A DNA stretch of 60,552 bases, from assembly GCA_050742535.1 (NCBI GenBank), contig JBOGIQ010000006.1:1-60552 (forward strand), given 5' to 3'. Position numbers and translations under genes: made by a program. This document shows positions 16,137 to 24,711 of the stretch, piece by piece. This DNA comes from Gp6-AA40 sp050742535. GTDB taxonomy: Bacteria; Acidobacteriota; Vicinamibacteria; Vicinamibacterales; UBA2999. Every line of letters starts with the position of its first letter. Within the stretch, counting starts at the first letter, position 1. Below the pieces are notes generated by a model. It was not told the DNA's origin. It ran no database searches and saw only the letters and a program-made list of their open reading frames with translations.

Positions 16137-16226
16137 GTCCGTCCGTGGTCCTGGGTCCGTCCGTGGTCCTGGGTCCGTCCGTGGTCCCAGGTCCGTCCGT
16201 GGTCCTGGGTCCGTGCTTGGTCCTTG
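16137..16226 (+). repeat. 18-bp tandem repeat array, five units, downstream of parB
   Basis: Unit GTCCGTCCGTGGTCCTGG. Units start at 16137, 16155, 16173, 16191 and 16209; units 1, 2 and 4 are identical, unit 3 ends CCAG and unit 5 has drifted. The array starts 31 bases after the parB stop. There are no unique spacers, so it is not a CRISPR array. Tandem repeats after the parB-type gene act as the centromere in plasmid F (sopC); a similar role here is only a hypothesis. Confidence 0.8.
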
Positions 16227-16264
16227 GCCCGGACCCGTTGTTCTTCAGGGCTGATTCGGCTCTA

Positions 16265-16292
16265 GGTTTACATAACGTGTCTTATGCGACGT
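16265..16292 (-). other. dif-like XerC/XerD recombination site
   Basis: Read on the minus strand: left arm ACGTCGCATAA, six-base centre GACACG, right arm TTATGTAAACC. This is the 11-6-11 architecture of dif. The inner halves GCATAA and TTATGT equal those of E. coli dif, and TTATGTAAAC equals the XerD arm of Bacillus subtilis dif as I remember it. It lies 159 bases after parB in a 246-base intergenic region. A tyrosine recombinase (xerD) is 6 kb away. It could be the chromosomal dif or the trace of a dif-integrating element. Confidence 0.65.
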
Positions 16293-16351
16293 TGTAGAAA
16301 TAGCTAAGGAACCCGGGCTGTGGATGAATTGTGGATGGTTTGCTCGCCTCC

Positions 16352-18556
16352 TCAAGCCGTCCAGGTCCGGATCCCGAACCGCTGGTCCGGGACCTCGAAC
16401 TCGATGGCCTGATGCCGCGGCTGCCGGTCCATTTCCGCATCGCCGCGCGTAAGCGTCGCGAACATCGCCACGCGCTCGCCGATGGCGGCCCCCAGGACCG
16501 CAAACGGAATCTCGAACTCCGCCACACGCCCTGCGGCGCCTCGCAGCCTCGCATCCTGGACTCGAGTCCACCCCTCCGTCCCTGACTTCCGATACAGGAC
16601 CGACGCCGGCGACCCCCCGTCCATCTCGAGTCCAACGCGCAGCCCGACCGGCTTGAGGAATCGCAGCGTCAGGCCGTAGCCGTCCGTCAACAGATCCCTG
16701 ACCGGCAGCGTAGCGTCCACGCGCACGTAGAGTGAGTCGAGGTCGAACCCGAACTCGACCGCCGCGATGCCTGGAGCACGGTCGGCAACCTGGTGCATCG
16801 CGCCTGCGCTGGCCGCCTGCTCAACGCAGCCCGCCCCGACCCATTCGAAGTAGTTCGTGATTTCGCCGTCGATGACCGGGCGGACGAATCCGGTCGGCCG
16901 CTGGATAAACGTCGCCGGAGGCGCCGTCGTGATGTTCGTGACCCAGAGATCTTCGGGAATCGGCTTCTCGAGCGCCCGGTACACGTTCCGCACGTGGCCG
17001 CGGAACAGCTCGTCGAACTCGAGGTCGTGCTCGGAGGAATGGTCGTCGCCGTACCACCAGAACCAGTCGCTGCCTTCGGCAATGAGCATTTCTTCCCGGG
17101 CCCGCGCCAGCGATTCCTCAGACAGCCCGGCAGGCGGGCTCTCCAGCGCGCGCCGCGCATCGACGAGCTGGCCCCAGGCGCGGTGATCGTCCGGATGCCC
17201 GATCCAGATGTAGAAGTCGCCGTTAATCCAGGAGCCCGGAAAGACCGAGCGCAGTCGTTCAGCGTCGCCGATGCACGCCTCGGCCATGGTCACGGTTCTC
17301 AAGGCTGAGTGCGCCTGCAGACGGCCGTAGAGCGCGCGCAGAAACGGCCGGCCCTGCTCCTCGTAGTGCTCCCAGGCGTTCTCGCCGTCGAGGATCACGA
17401 ACACCGTTGCCTCTGCTCCGCCGGTCGCCGCGCTGAACCGCTGCCCCGCTTCGACGAGCCGCTGAACGAAATCGTCGGCCGCGCCGTCCGCCGACCAGCC
17501 GGCATAGGTGAATCCGATGAGATCCGACAGGCGGTGGTCGCGAAAACCGCAGCCGACGCTCGCTCCGTCAGGACCGATGCGATACGGACGATACAGCCGC
17601 TCGGGCTGTTCGACATGTCCCTCGCCGGTGCGCGTGAAGCCGTAGCCGGTGGTCCGGGCAAGAACTTCCTCGTCTGTCGCCATCCACTGGAAGCCGCTGC
17701 GCGCCACCAGCGGCACCATCGCGTCGGAGACCGAGCCCTCCGACGGCCAGACGCCGACGGGCCGCTGGCCGAACAGGCGCTCGTGATACGACACGGCGCG
17801 CGCCAGCTGCTCGACCGCGTCCTCTGGATGCCTGAACGGCTCGCGCGGCATTCGCGACTGCGGGTGGGTGCGGATGTAGACGTCCGTATCGCACAGCAGC
17901 GGCAGAATCGGATGGTAGAAAGGCGACGTGGACAGCTCGATCTGCCCGCGCTCCAGCGCCGCCTTGTATTCGGGCACCACACGCCTGAGCAGCTCGAGCT
18001 CCGCGGCCCGCAACACGAGCTTGTCGTCCTCGGTGTATCCGCGGTCCTTCGCGATGAGCGCACGGACCCGCGCGTCTTCCGCCACATACAGCGGATCGAT
18101 CCACGCGAGCTTGTGCCACACCTGCAGGTCGCGCAGGTCATCCACGGAAAAGTGAGACGACTGGCTGCGCGCGCTGAGCTGACTGCCGGCAACGTCCCGC
18201 TGTGCGAGCAGCTCCGCGTAGCGCGGATACGGCGCAATCATCCGTGGGCCGTGCGCGTGAAAGAAATTCGCGACCGCGAACGCCCGCTCGTCTTCGGTCA
18301 GCAGGTCGGCGCGCTTCAACCCGATTTCGAGATGGCGATCGCGCGCATCGTCGCGGGCGAACGCCTCGAGCTGGACCAGCATCGACGGCACGAGGTTGAA
18401 CGTCAGGCGCATCGACGGGAACTCGCGCAGCAGGGCGACCATGCCCCAGTAGTCCTTCAGGGCGTGCAGCCGCACCCACGGCAGGATGTGCTCACGGGTG
18501 AGCAGGTCCTGATAGAGCGGCTGGTGCATGTGCCACAGCAGCGCCACGCGGGTCAT
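16352..18556 (-). CDS. Glycoside hydrolase family 57 protein
   Basis: A 734-residue cytoplasmic-type GH57 enzyme (alpha-glucan active family: amylases, branching enzymes, amylopullulanases). ATG 18556 gives MTRVALLWHMHQPLYQD, the family start with the HMHQP motif; the frame upstream is open only by composition. The nucleophile is expected at Glu273 in VWPSEGSVS and the acid/base at Asp390 in ILDGENAWEHY. Residues about 560-734 form a beta-rich C-terminal region (FVRPVIDGEITNYFEWVGAG). No signal peptide is seen. It starts 18 bases from lptFG on the opposite strand. Substrate not determinable; glycogen or maltodextrin processing is the usual guess. Confidence 0.9.
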   Translation of the reverse strand: MTRVALLWHMHQPLYQDLLTREHILPWVRLHALKDYWGMVALLREFPSMRLTFNLVPSMLVQLEAFARDDARDRHLEIGLKRADLLTEDERAFAVANFFHAHGPRMIAPYPRYAELLAQRDVAGSQLSARSQSSHFSVDDLRDLQVWHKLAWIDPLYVAEDARVRALIAKDRGYTEDDKLVLRAAELELLRRVVPEYKAALERGQIELSTSPFYHPILPLLCDTDVYIRTHPQSRMPREPFRHPEDAVEQLARAVSYHERLFGQRPVGVWPSEGSVSDAMVPLVARSGFQWMATDEEVLARTTGYGFTRTGEGHVEQPERLYRPYRIGPDGASVGCGFRDHRLSDLIGFTYAGWSADGAADDFVQRLVEAGQRFSAATGGAEATVFVILDGENAWEHYEEQGRPFLRALYGRLQAHSALRTVTMAEACIGDAERLRSVFPGSWINGDFYIWIGHPDDHRAWGQLVDARRALESPPAGLSEESLARAREEMLIAEGSDWFWWYGDDHSSEHDLEFDELFRGHVRNVYRALEKPIPEDLWVTNITTAPPATFIQRPTGFVRPVIDGEITNYFEWVGAGCVEQAASAGAMHQVADRAPGIAAVEFGFDLDSLYVRVDATLPVRDLLTDGYGLTLRFLKPVGLRVGLEMDGGSPASVLYRKSGTEGWTRVQDARLRGAAGRVAEFEIPFAVLGAAIGERVAMFATLTRGDAEMDRQPRHQAIEFEVPDQRFGIRTWTA

Positions 18557-18574
18557 AATTGACTCAACCAGTAG

Positions 18575-20854
18575 ATGTCCATCATCGATAGGTACGTGAT
18601 GCGGCAGGTGTTGATGCCGTTCCTGCTGGGCCTGCTCGTCTTCACCTTCATCTTCATTATTCCGCCGCTGCTGCAGTACGGCGAAGGACTCGTCGCCAAA
18701 GGTGTGTCCGGACCGCTGATTGCCGGCTTGATCAGCCTGCTCGTTCCGCAGGCGCTGGCCGTGACCATTCCGATGTCGCTGCTGCTGGCGTTGCTGATCG
18801 CGTTCGGGCGCCTCTCGGCGGATCGCGAGTTCGTCGCCATGCAGGCGTGCGGGGTGAGCCTGCGCCGGCTGCTGTGGCCGGTCGCGGTGGTGGCGATCAG
18901 CGCCTGGGCCGCGACCTCCTACGTGCTGATCGCCCTCGTCCCCGACTCGAACCAGCGCTTCCTCGACACCGTGTTCAGCGTGGCGAGTCAACGCGCGGAG
19001 GGCGAGGTCAAGCCGCGCACCTTCTACCAGGACTTTCCCAATTTCGTGTTGTACGTGCGCGAGATTCCGCCGGACGGACGCGGCTGGAACGGCGTGTTTC
19101 TCGCCAAACTTGGCGGCCCCGATCGATCGGAGACGTACCTCGCGCGCCACGGCCGGGTCGTGATCGACCGCGAGCGGAAGCGCATCGACATCGAGCTCAT
19201 CGATGCCACGCAGCACAGCCTGGATGTGGAGGGCCGCTACACCGTCACTCGGATCGACCGCATCGCGTTCAACGTCGACCCGGCCGCCACGTTCTCCAGC
19301 GCAACCGCGAAAGGGCCGCGGCAGATGTCGATCGCCGAACTGCGGGCCGAGATCGTCAAACGGCGGCAGCAGATCGATCCGATGACGAACGGCCCGTTCT
19401 CCACCCACAACGAGGAGATGGAGATTCACAAGCGCTTCTCCATTCCGGTCGCCTGCCTCGTCTTCGGGCTAATCGGCCTCGCGCTGGGCGCGACACACCG
19501 CCGGGGCGGCGCGCTCGGCAGCTTCGTGATCGGGATTGCGGTGGTGTTTGCGTACTACGTCCCGCTGATGATTGGTCCGTCGCTCGTCAAGGGCCGCTAC
19601 CTCACGCCATGGCTCGGGTCGTGGCTGCCGAATGTCGTCCTCGGCGCCCTCGGGATTCTAATGTTCGTGTGGCGCGATCGCCTGGCCGATCAGCCATTCC
19701 GTCTGCACGTCCCGCGGTGGCTGCAGTCGCTGCGCGTCACGAGCGGCCGCGGCGTGCCCGGACTGACGATTCTGGACGGCTACATCACGCGGGCCTACGT
19801 GCAGTACGTGCTGCTCTCCGGCGCGACGCTGCTGGGCATCTTCTACATCGCCTCGTTTCTCGACGTGTCTGACAAGCTGTTCAAGGGTATGGTGACCACC
19901 GTGACGATCGCGGAATATTTCCGCTACTCGACGCCGCAGTGGGTGTACTACGTGCTCCCCTTGTCCGTGCTGCTCGGTACGCTGGTCACGATCGCGGTCC
20001 TGACCAAGAACAGCGAACTCATCGTCATGAAGGCGTGCGGCGTCAGCCTCTATCGCCTCGCGCTGCCGATCTTCACGATGGGTGTGATCGCTGGCGCCGG
20101 GCTCGTGCTGCTGCAGGAAACCATCCTCGGCCCCTCGACGCGGAAAGCCGAAGAGATTCGACAGGTGATTCGCGGCGGAAACCCGCAGACACTCAACCTG
20201 CTGGCCAACCGCTGGCTCGCCGGATCGCAGGGACAGATTTATCACTATCAGACGCTCGATCCGCGCACCCGCACGCTCAGCGGGCTCGACGTCTACGAGT
20301 TCACGCCGGGAATGGAGCGGATCGTCAAGCGCAGCTTCATCCAGACGGCCGTCTTCGCCGGCGACGAGGAGGACCATGTCTGGGACGTCAGGCAGGGGTG
20401 GACGCGCGAGTTCGATCTGCGCGACGAGATCACATCCGCCCCACCCATCGTTGCCGAGCGCCGCACGCTCGAGCGCGCCGACTCCTTCGGCACGGAGGAA
20501 GTGAAACCGGACTATATGGGCTACACGCAGCTGCGCGCCTACACCGAGCGCCTGCGCGCCGGCGGGTTCGACGTGACCGAACAGGATGTCGCGCTGTGGC
20601 GAAAAGCCGCGTTCCCGTTCGTCCCGCTCATCATGACGCTGCTGGCGGTGCCCTTCGCGGCGACGATCGGACGCAGCGGCGCAATGGGCGGCATCGGTGT
20701 CGGCATCGCGCTCGCCATCTCCTACTGGACCGTCATCAGCATCTTCGCTGCGCTCGGCACGGGCGGAGCGCTTCCGCCCGTCCTGGCCGCGTGGGCACCG
20801 AATCTGATTTTCGGCGCCGGCGCGTTGTACCTCTTGTTGACGGCGCGAACCTGA
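18575..20854 (+). CDS. LptF-LptG fusion, LPS export ABC permease
   Basis: A 759-residue protein with two permease halves in one chain. Half one (about 1-370) starts MSIIDRYVMRQVLMPFLLGL, has TM helices near 13-33, 48-75, 95-120, then a periplasmic beta-jellyroll and helices about 285-365. Half two (about 390-755) starts ILDGYITRAYVQYVLLSGAT and repeats the plan, ending with four helices. LptF and LptG normally are separate proteins that with the ATPase LptB extract lipopolysaccharide from the inner membrane. The fusion would fix the heterodimer. No lptB is in the window. It converges on the PHP gene 33 bases later. Confidence 0.9.
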   Translation: MSIIDRYVMRQVLMPFLLGLLVFTFIFIIPPLLQYGEGLVAKGVSGPLIAGLISLLVPQALAVTIPMSLLLALLIAFGRLSADREFVAMQACGVSLRRLLWPVAVVAISAWAATSYVLIALVPDSNQRFLDTVFSVASQRAEGEVKPRTFYQDFPNFVLYVREIPPDGRGWNGVFLAKLGGPDRSETYLARHGRVVIDRERKRIDIELIDATQHSLDVEGRYTVTRIDRIAFNVDPAATFSSATAKGPRQMSIAELRAEIVKRRQQIDPMTNGPFSTHNEEMEIHKRFSIPVACLVFGLIGLALGATHRRGGALGSFVIGIAVVFAYYVPLMIGPSLVKGRYLTPWLGSWLPNVVLGALGILMFVWRDRLADQPFRLHVPRWLQSLRVTSGRGVPGLTILDGYITRAYVQYVLLSGATLLGIFYIASFLDVSDKLFKGMVTTVTIAEYFRYSTPQWVYYVLPLSVLLGTLVTIAVLTKNSELIVMKACGVSLYRLALPIFTMGVIAGAGLVLLQETILGPSTRKAEEIRQVIRGGNPQTLNLLANRWLAGSQGQIYHYQTLDPRTRTLSGLDVYEFTPGMERIVKRSFIQTAVFAGDEEDHVWDVRQGWTREFDLRDEITSAPPIVAERRTLERADSFGTEEVKPDYMGYTQLRAYTERLRAGGFDVTEQDVALWRKAAFPFVPLIMTLLAVPFAATIGRSGAMGGIGVGIALAISYWTVISIFAALGTGGALPPVLAAWAPNLIFGAGALYLLLTART

Positions 20855-20887
20855 CAACAACGTCCCGACGATCGGCTCCGGGCGCCT

Positions 20888-22609
20888 TTATCTGCCGTAC
20901 TGCACGTCGTCGATCCAGAACTGCCCCGCGCTCCCGGGCTTCGTGTTGACGGTGTCGACGACAAACAGCACGTCTCGCACCTGTCCCAGCGGCAGCCGGC
21001 GCTGACTGGTCGCTCCGACCGGACGCGCATCGTCGAAGAACACCGCAACCTCCCGGTCCGTTTCGTCGAGGTACACGGAGCGGCGCCATCGTTCGCCGCT
21101 CTCGAGCCGGAATTGAACCGACACTCGCATCGGCTTCTCCGCGCGTCCTGTGAACAGCAGGCGGTCGTAGGCCGGCAAAAGAGTGCCGGCGGGCATCACG
21201 AACGCCGCATACGGCGATTCCGAAAGCGTTCCGCCAACGGCCCACCGCAGCAGCAGCTGCGTTCCCGTCAGCGTTCGCGCCTCGTCAACAGCGGCCTTCG
21301 AGCGTGGGCTTGTCTCGATTCGCCAGCCGCGCGCGGGGCCGTCCTGATACAGCGGCGCGCGCGCAGACGGCTCGCCACGGCTGGACGGCTTCGCATCCTG
21401 CGCGCGGACGTAGATCGGATTCGTCAGGACCCAGGGAACAGGCGGACTCCCAGGAGCATCCGGAAGCTGGATCTCAACGCGGTAGACGGCTGGCACCCCG
21501 GGCACGACGCGGCGCAACCGCTGCTCCCCCGTCGCCTCGACCGCTCCGTTGCGGAAAAGGACCACGCGGCTGCCAGACGGCGCATTGCTCTCCACCTGCA
21601 GTTCAATGTCTCCCTCTCCAGGTGGGACGACGTCTCCCGCCTGCCACGATGTCCCGCCGCGGCTCGCGGTGAACGATACTGACCCTGGCCCGGCCAGCGC
21701 ATCAACCGTCGTCTGCACGTGGCCGCGGCGAATGGCATCGAGGAGCGCCGCCGCGTCGGCCTCCGCGTTGCCTGTGAACCGAATGCCGGTCGCGGTGACT
21801 GAGAAGGTTTTGAACACCGCCTCGTAGCCGGGGACGTTCAGTACTGCCTTGTGAGCACGATCGTCGCCGCTCAGGTCGAGCCGCGCATGCGCGTCGGCTC
21901 CGGCAAGGGCAACGATCCGCCGCCGGGCGGTCAACGCGTCCCAGCGCCGGAGAATCGGATCGGGCCGGTCCAGCAGTGTGCCGAGAGACGAGGCCGCCGC
22001 GAACGGGTAGGTCAAGAGCACGCGAGCGAGGCTCTGCCACTGCTCGTCGCGCGATTCGCTGTCGGCGTTCAGCCATTCGAGCCCGTCGAACGGACTCGTC
22101 CACTCGGTCCAGCGCAGCTGCGGCTTCATCGATCCCGGATGCGCCGCCACCGACATCGCGCCGGCGCGCGCAATGTCTTCAACGATGTCGCGAACTTCAC
22201 CTTTGAGCGGATACGGGGTCTGCGGAAGGCCGAGCGCAATGACGTGCCCGTCCTCGGCGCTGATTTCGACGGCGTCCACAACCAGCACGTTGCTGTGATA
22301 CGCCGGTGCTGCTGGCTTCCGCGTGCCGTCGCCGTGATCCGTCAGGATGATGAACTGCAGGCGCGCGCGCGCGGCGGCGGCGGCAATCTGCTCCGGTGTC
22401 CCGCTGCCGTCCGAGCGGCGCGTATGGATGTGCATCGCGCCGCGTACGCCGGTGGCGGCGGCAGTCAGCGTCTGCGGCGGTGGCGGCAGTGATTGCCGGA
22501 TGGCGATCACGGCGACGGCCAGCGCCGCCACGCCAAGGAGGTAGGATGTTCGCCCTCTCCTATCTCCTTCCTCCTTCCTCCTCTCTCCTGATAGCGTCAT
22601 CCGTTTCAC
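20888..22609 (-). CDS. Membrane-anchored PHP-domain protein
   Basis: A 573-residue protein, start GTG 22609 overlapping the xerD stop (GTGA); an ATG at 22600 is possible. A single TM helix (about 22-38) precedes an extracytoplasmic PHP-type metallophosphoesterase domain (about 58-300): MHIHTRRSDGSGTPEQI, LQFIILTDHGDG, MSVAAHPGSM and LAGADAHARLD carry the expected metal-binding His/Asp residues. The C-terminal half is beta-rich, perhaps an Ig-like plus a carbohydrate-binding-like domain. PHP proteins hydrolyse phosphoester or amide bonds, usually in the cytoplasm, so the exported location is noteworthy. Substrate unknown. Confidence 0.8.
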   Translation of the reverse strand: MKRMTLSGERRKEEGDRRGRTSYLLGVAALAVAVIAIRQSLPPPPQTLTAAATGVRGAMHIHTRRSDGSGTPEQIAAAAARARLQFIILTDHGDGTRKPAAPAYHSNVLVVDAVEISAEDGHVIALGLPQTPYPLKGEVRDIVEDIARAGAMSVAAHPGSMKPQLRWTEWTSPFDGLEWLNADSESRDEQWQSLARVLLTYPFAAASSLGTLLDRPDPILRRWDALTARRRIVALAGADAHARLDLSGDDRAHKAVLNVPGYEAVFKTFSVTATGIRFTGNAEADAAALLDAIRRGHVQTTVDALAGPGSVSFTASRGGTSWQAGDVVPPGEGDIELQVESNAPSGSRVVLFRNGAVEATGEQRLRRVVPGVPAVYRVEIQLPDAPGSPPVPWVLTNPIYVRAQDAKPSSRGEPSARAPLYQDGPARGWRIETSPRSKAAVDEARTLTGTQLLLRWAVGGTLSESPYAAFVMPAGTLLPAYDRLLFTGRAEKPMRVSVQFRLESGERWRRSVYLDETDREVAVFFDDARPVGATSQRRLPLGQVRDVLFVVDTVNTKPGSAGQFWIDDVQYGR

Positions 22610-23499
22610 GCGCGCGGATGGAACCGGTCGTAGACGCTGCGCATCCGCTGCTCGAGCACGTGCGTGTAGATCTGTGTCGTCGACAGGTCCGCGTGCCCGA
22701 GCATCATCTGAATCGCGCGGAGGTCGGCGCCGCGCTCGAGGAGGTGCGTCGCAAACGAGTGGCGCAGCATGTGCGGGCTGAGCGTGCGCGTGACGCCGGC
22801 GCCTGCGGCGTACGCCTTCAGAATCTTCCAGAAGCCGACGCGCGTCAGGCCGGGCCCTCCGCCGCGGGCGTTGACGAACAACCGCGGGCTCGAGCGCCGG
22901 CCGAGCAGCGCCGGACGCGCCTCACGCGCGTAGCGGTTCACCCACTCCCCTGCCGAGTCGCCGAACGGAACGATGCGCTGCTTCGACCCCTTGCCCGTGC
23001 ACGTCAGATAAGACGCGTCGAGGTTCACGTCAGCCGGCCGCAGCGAGAGCAGTTCCGAGACCCGCATGCCGGTCGCATACAGCAGCTCGATGAGCGCGCG
23101 GTCGCGAAGCCCACGCGCCGTCGAAACGTCCGGCTGCGCGATCAGCCGATCGACCTCCTCGACCGACAGATACTTCGGCAGTACCTTCCAGGCGCGCGGC
23201 GGCCGCAGGTCGTCGGCCGGACTCGCCTTCAATCGTCCGTCGATGACGAGATACCGGTAGAACCCGCGGAAGCAGGCGACCGCCCGCGCGACCGACCGCG
23301 GCGAGCGGCCCTCGGCCATCAGATCGCGAACGAGCGCCTCGAGATCGGTCCGCGCCAGACGGTCGAGCGGCATCTCGCGGCCCGCCGCGAACGCACCGAG
23401 CAGCGCCAGATCGCGCGCGTAGCTGTCGACGGAGTTCACCGCCAGCCGGCGCTCGACCGTGAGGTGCGTCAAGTACGAGTCGATCAGGGCCGTGGACAA
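22606..23499 (-). CDS. xerD: Tyrosine recombinase XerD
   Basis: A 297-residue site-specific recombinase, start TTG 23499. The N-terminal SAM-like DNA-binding domain covers about 5-85. The catalytic domain contains the Arg in GMRVSELLSLRP, the beta-hairpin Lys in GKGSKQRIVP, HMLRHSFATHLLERG with the His-x-x-Arg pair, and LGHADLSTTQIYTHV with the distal His and the nucleophilic Tyr. Length and motifs match XerC/XerD, which resolve chromosome dimers at dif. A dif-like sequence is at 16265-16292. The start region is preceded by TGGAAAAG repeats and lacks a clear ribosome-binding site. Confidence 0.93.
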   Translation of the reverse strand: MSTALIDSYLTHLTVERRLAVNSVDSYARDLALLGAFAAGREMPLDRLARTDLEALVRDLMAEGRSPRSVARAVACFRGFYRYLVIDGRLKASPADDLRPPRAWKVLPKYLSVEEVDRLIAQPDVSTARGLRDRALIELLYATGMRVSELLSLRPADVNLDASYLTCTGKGSKQRIVPFGDSAGEWVNRYAREARPALLGRRSSPRLFVNARGGGPGLTRVGFWKILKAYAAGAGVTRTLSPHMLRHSFATHLLERGADLRAIQMMLGHADLSTTQIYTHVLEQRMRSVYDRFHPRA

Positions 23500-23500
23500 G

Positions 23501-23551
23501 TGGAAAAGTACAAGAAGTGGAAAAGTGGAAAAGTGGAAAAGTAAGTGGAAA
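23501..23551. repeat. 8-bp tandem repeat TGGAAAAG between xerD and murQ
   Basis: Three perfect consecutive units (23518-23541) with flanking single units at 23501-23508 and 23545-23551. The divergent spacer between xerD and murQ consists almost wholly of this repeat, followed by a possible -10 element TATAAC (23553-23558) for murQ. Confidence 0.75.
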
Positions 23552-23577
23552 GTATAACGAGCTTAGAATGGGGATCT

Positions 23578-24627
23578 ATGGCTGTGCGGTCGAAGTGGCA
23601 GTCGCTGCCCACCGAGGCGATCAACCCGTCGAGCCTCGGCATCGACAAGCTCGACCCGGAAGACATCGTCGATCTGATGGTCAACGAGGATCGCAAGATG
23701 CTCGAGGCGGTGAAGCGGGAGCGGGAGCGCATCGCGGTCGGGATCGACATGATCGCCTCGGCGTTACGCAAGGGCGGGCGGGTCATGTTCGTCGGCGCAG
23801 GCACGAGCGGCCGCCTCGGGATCCTCGAATCGGCGGAGATGCCGCCGACGTTCAGCACGGACCCGGACCTGGTGCAGGCGGTCATGGCCGGCGGCCGCGA
23901 CGCGATCTTCGCGGCCAAAGAAGGGGTCGAGGACAACTACGAGGAGGGCGCGCGCTCGATTACCCGCCTTCGCCCCACCAGGAAGGACATCGTCGTCGGC
24001 GTGTCCGCCAGCGGCATGACGCAGTTCGTGCGCGGTGCGCTGACGCGCGCCCGTCAGGCCGGCGCGCGCATCATCTTCGTCACCTGCGACCCGGCCACCG
24101 AACTGCAGACGTTCGTCGATCTGACGATTGCTCCAGGCGTCGGCGCCGAAGTGATTGCCGGATCGACCCGATTGAAGGCGGCCACGGCCACAAAGCTGGT
24201 GCTGAACATGCTGACCACCGGCGCGATGGTCCGCATCGGCAAGACTTACGGCAACCTGATGGTTGACGTCCATACCGGATCGGAAAAGCTGAAGGACCGC
24301 GCCCGGCGCATCGTCAACATCGTGACCGGCATCGATTACGACGAGGCCGATCGGCTGCTGAAGAAGGCGCACTGGAACGTGAAGGCCGCGATCGTCATGC
24401 AGAAGACCGGGCTCATCTACCCCAAGGCGTTGGCCCGCCTGCGCAAAAGCCACGATTTGATGCGCGACGCGATAGGGGAAGACATCGAACCGCGACTGCG
24501 CGGCATGCTGCAGGGGCACGCCGAGGCCGCGTTTCTCGGCGTGCCGTCCGCGGCGGATTCCGCCGGCGGCAATTCCACCCGGCCGAGAGCGCGCAAGATC
24601 CCCGCTCCCAGCCAGCCGATTCGATAA
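23578..24627 (+). CDS. murQ: N-acetylmuramic acid 6-phosphate etherase MurQ
   Basis: A 349-residue SIS-domain lyase that splits MurNAc-6-phosphate into GlcNAc-6-phosphate and D-lactate in peptidoglycan recycling. ATG 23578 gives MAVRSKWQSLPTEAINP, aligning with the family start TE..NP. Hallmarks: FVGAGTSGRLGILESAEMPPTF, GGRDAIFAAKEGVEDN, VVGVSASGMTQFV, and TATKLVLNMLTTGAM followed by GKTYGNLMVD. It is the first gene of a local recycling cluster with nagB, a sugar kinase and a serine hydrolase, and converges on nagB. Confidence 0.95.
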   Translation: MAVRSKWQSLPTEAINPSSLGIDKLDPEDIVDLMVNEDRKMLEAVKRERERIAVGIDMIASALRKGGRVMFVGAGTSGRLGILESAEMPPTFSTDPDLVQAVMAGGRDAIFAAKEGVEDNYEEGARSITRLRPTRKDIVVGVSASGMTQFVRGALTRARQAGARIIFVTCDPATELQTFVDLTIAPGVGAEVIAGSTRLKAATATKLVLNMLTTGAMVRIGKTYGNLMVDVHTGSEKLKDRARRIVNIVTGIDYDEADRLLKKAHWNVKAAIVMQKTGLIYPKALARLRKSHDLMRDAIGEDIEPRLRGMLQGHAEAAFLGVPSAADSAGGNSTRPRARKIPAPSQPIR

Positions 24628-24647
24628 CATCTCGCTTCTTTCCGTGG

Positions 24648-24690
24648 CGCGAACCAGGCGGGTTCGCGAGGCGAGCCTACAAGGCTCGCC
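24648..24690. terminator. Double hairpin at convergent murQ/nagB junction
   Basis: Two adjacent inverted repeats: CGCGAACC (24648-24655) with GGTTCGCG (24661-24668), and GGCGAGCCT (24670-24678) with AGGCTCGCC (24682-24690), the latter with loop ACA and followed by CCACG. No T-run. The second hairpin has the same arms as the one at 27505-27526. Confidence 0.55.
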
Positions 24691-24711
24691 CCACGACATC
24701 CGCGCTTTGCG

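Noticed and set aside
16137..16226. CRISPR array
   Set aside because: Units are contiguous 18-mers without unique spacers and no cas gene is present.
16320..16341. Pair of DnaA-box-like sequences (TGTGGATGA, TGTGGATGG) next to the dif-like site
   Set aside because: Each differs from the consensus by one or two bases, there is no AT-rich unwinding region, and none of the usual origin genes is nearby.
18557..19429. N-terminal extension of the GH57 frame to 1025 residues
   Set aside because: The extension is antisense to lptFG and has no family match; HMHQP directly after ATG 18556 marks the true start.
24628..24711. Classic Rho-independent terminators at the hairpins
   Set aside because: None of the hairpins is followed by a T-run on either strand, so the terminator label is kept tentative.
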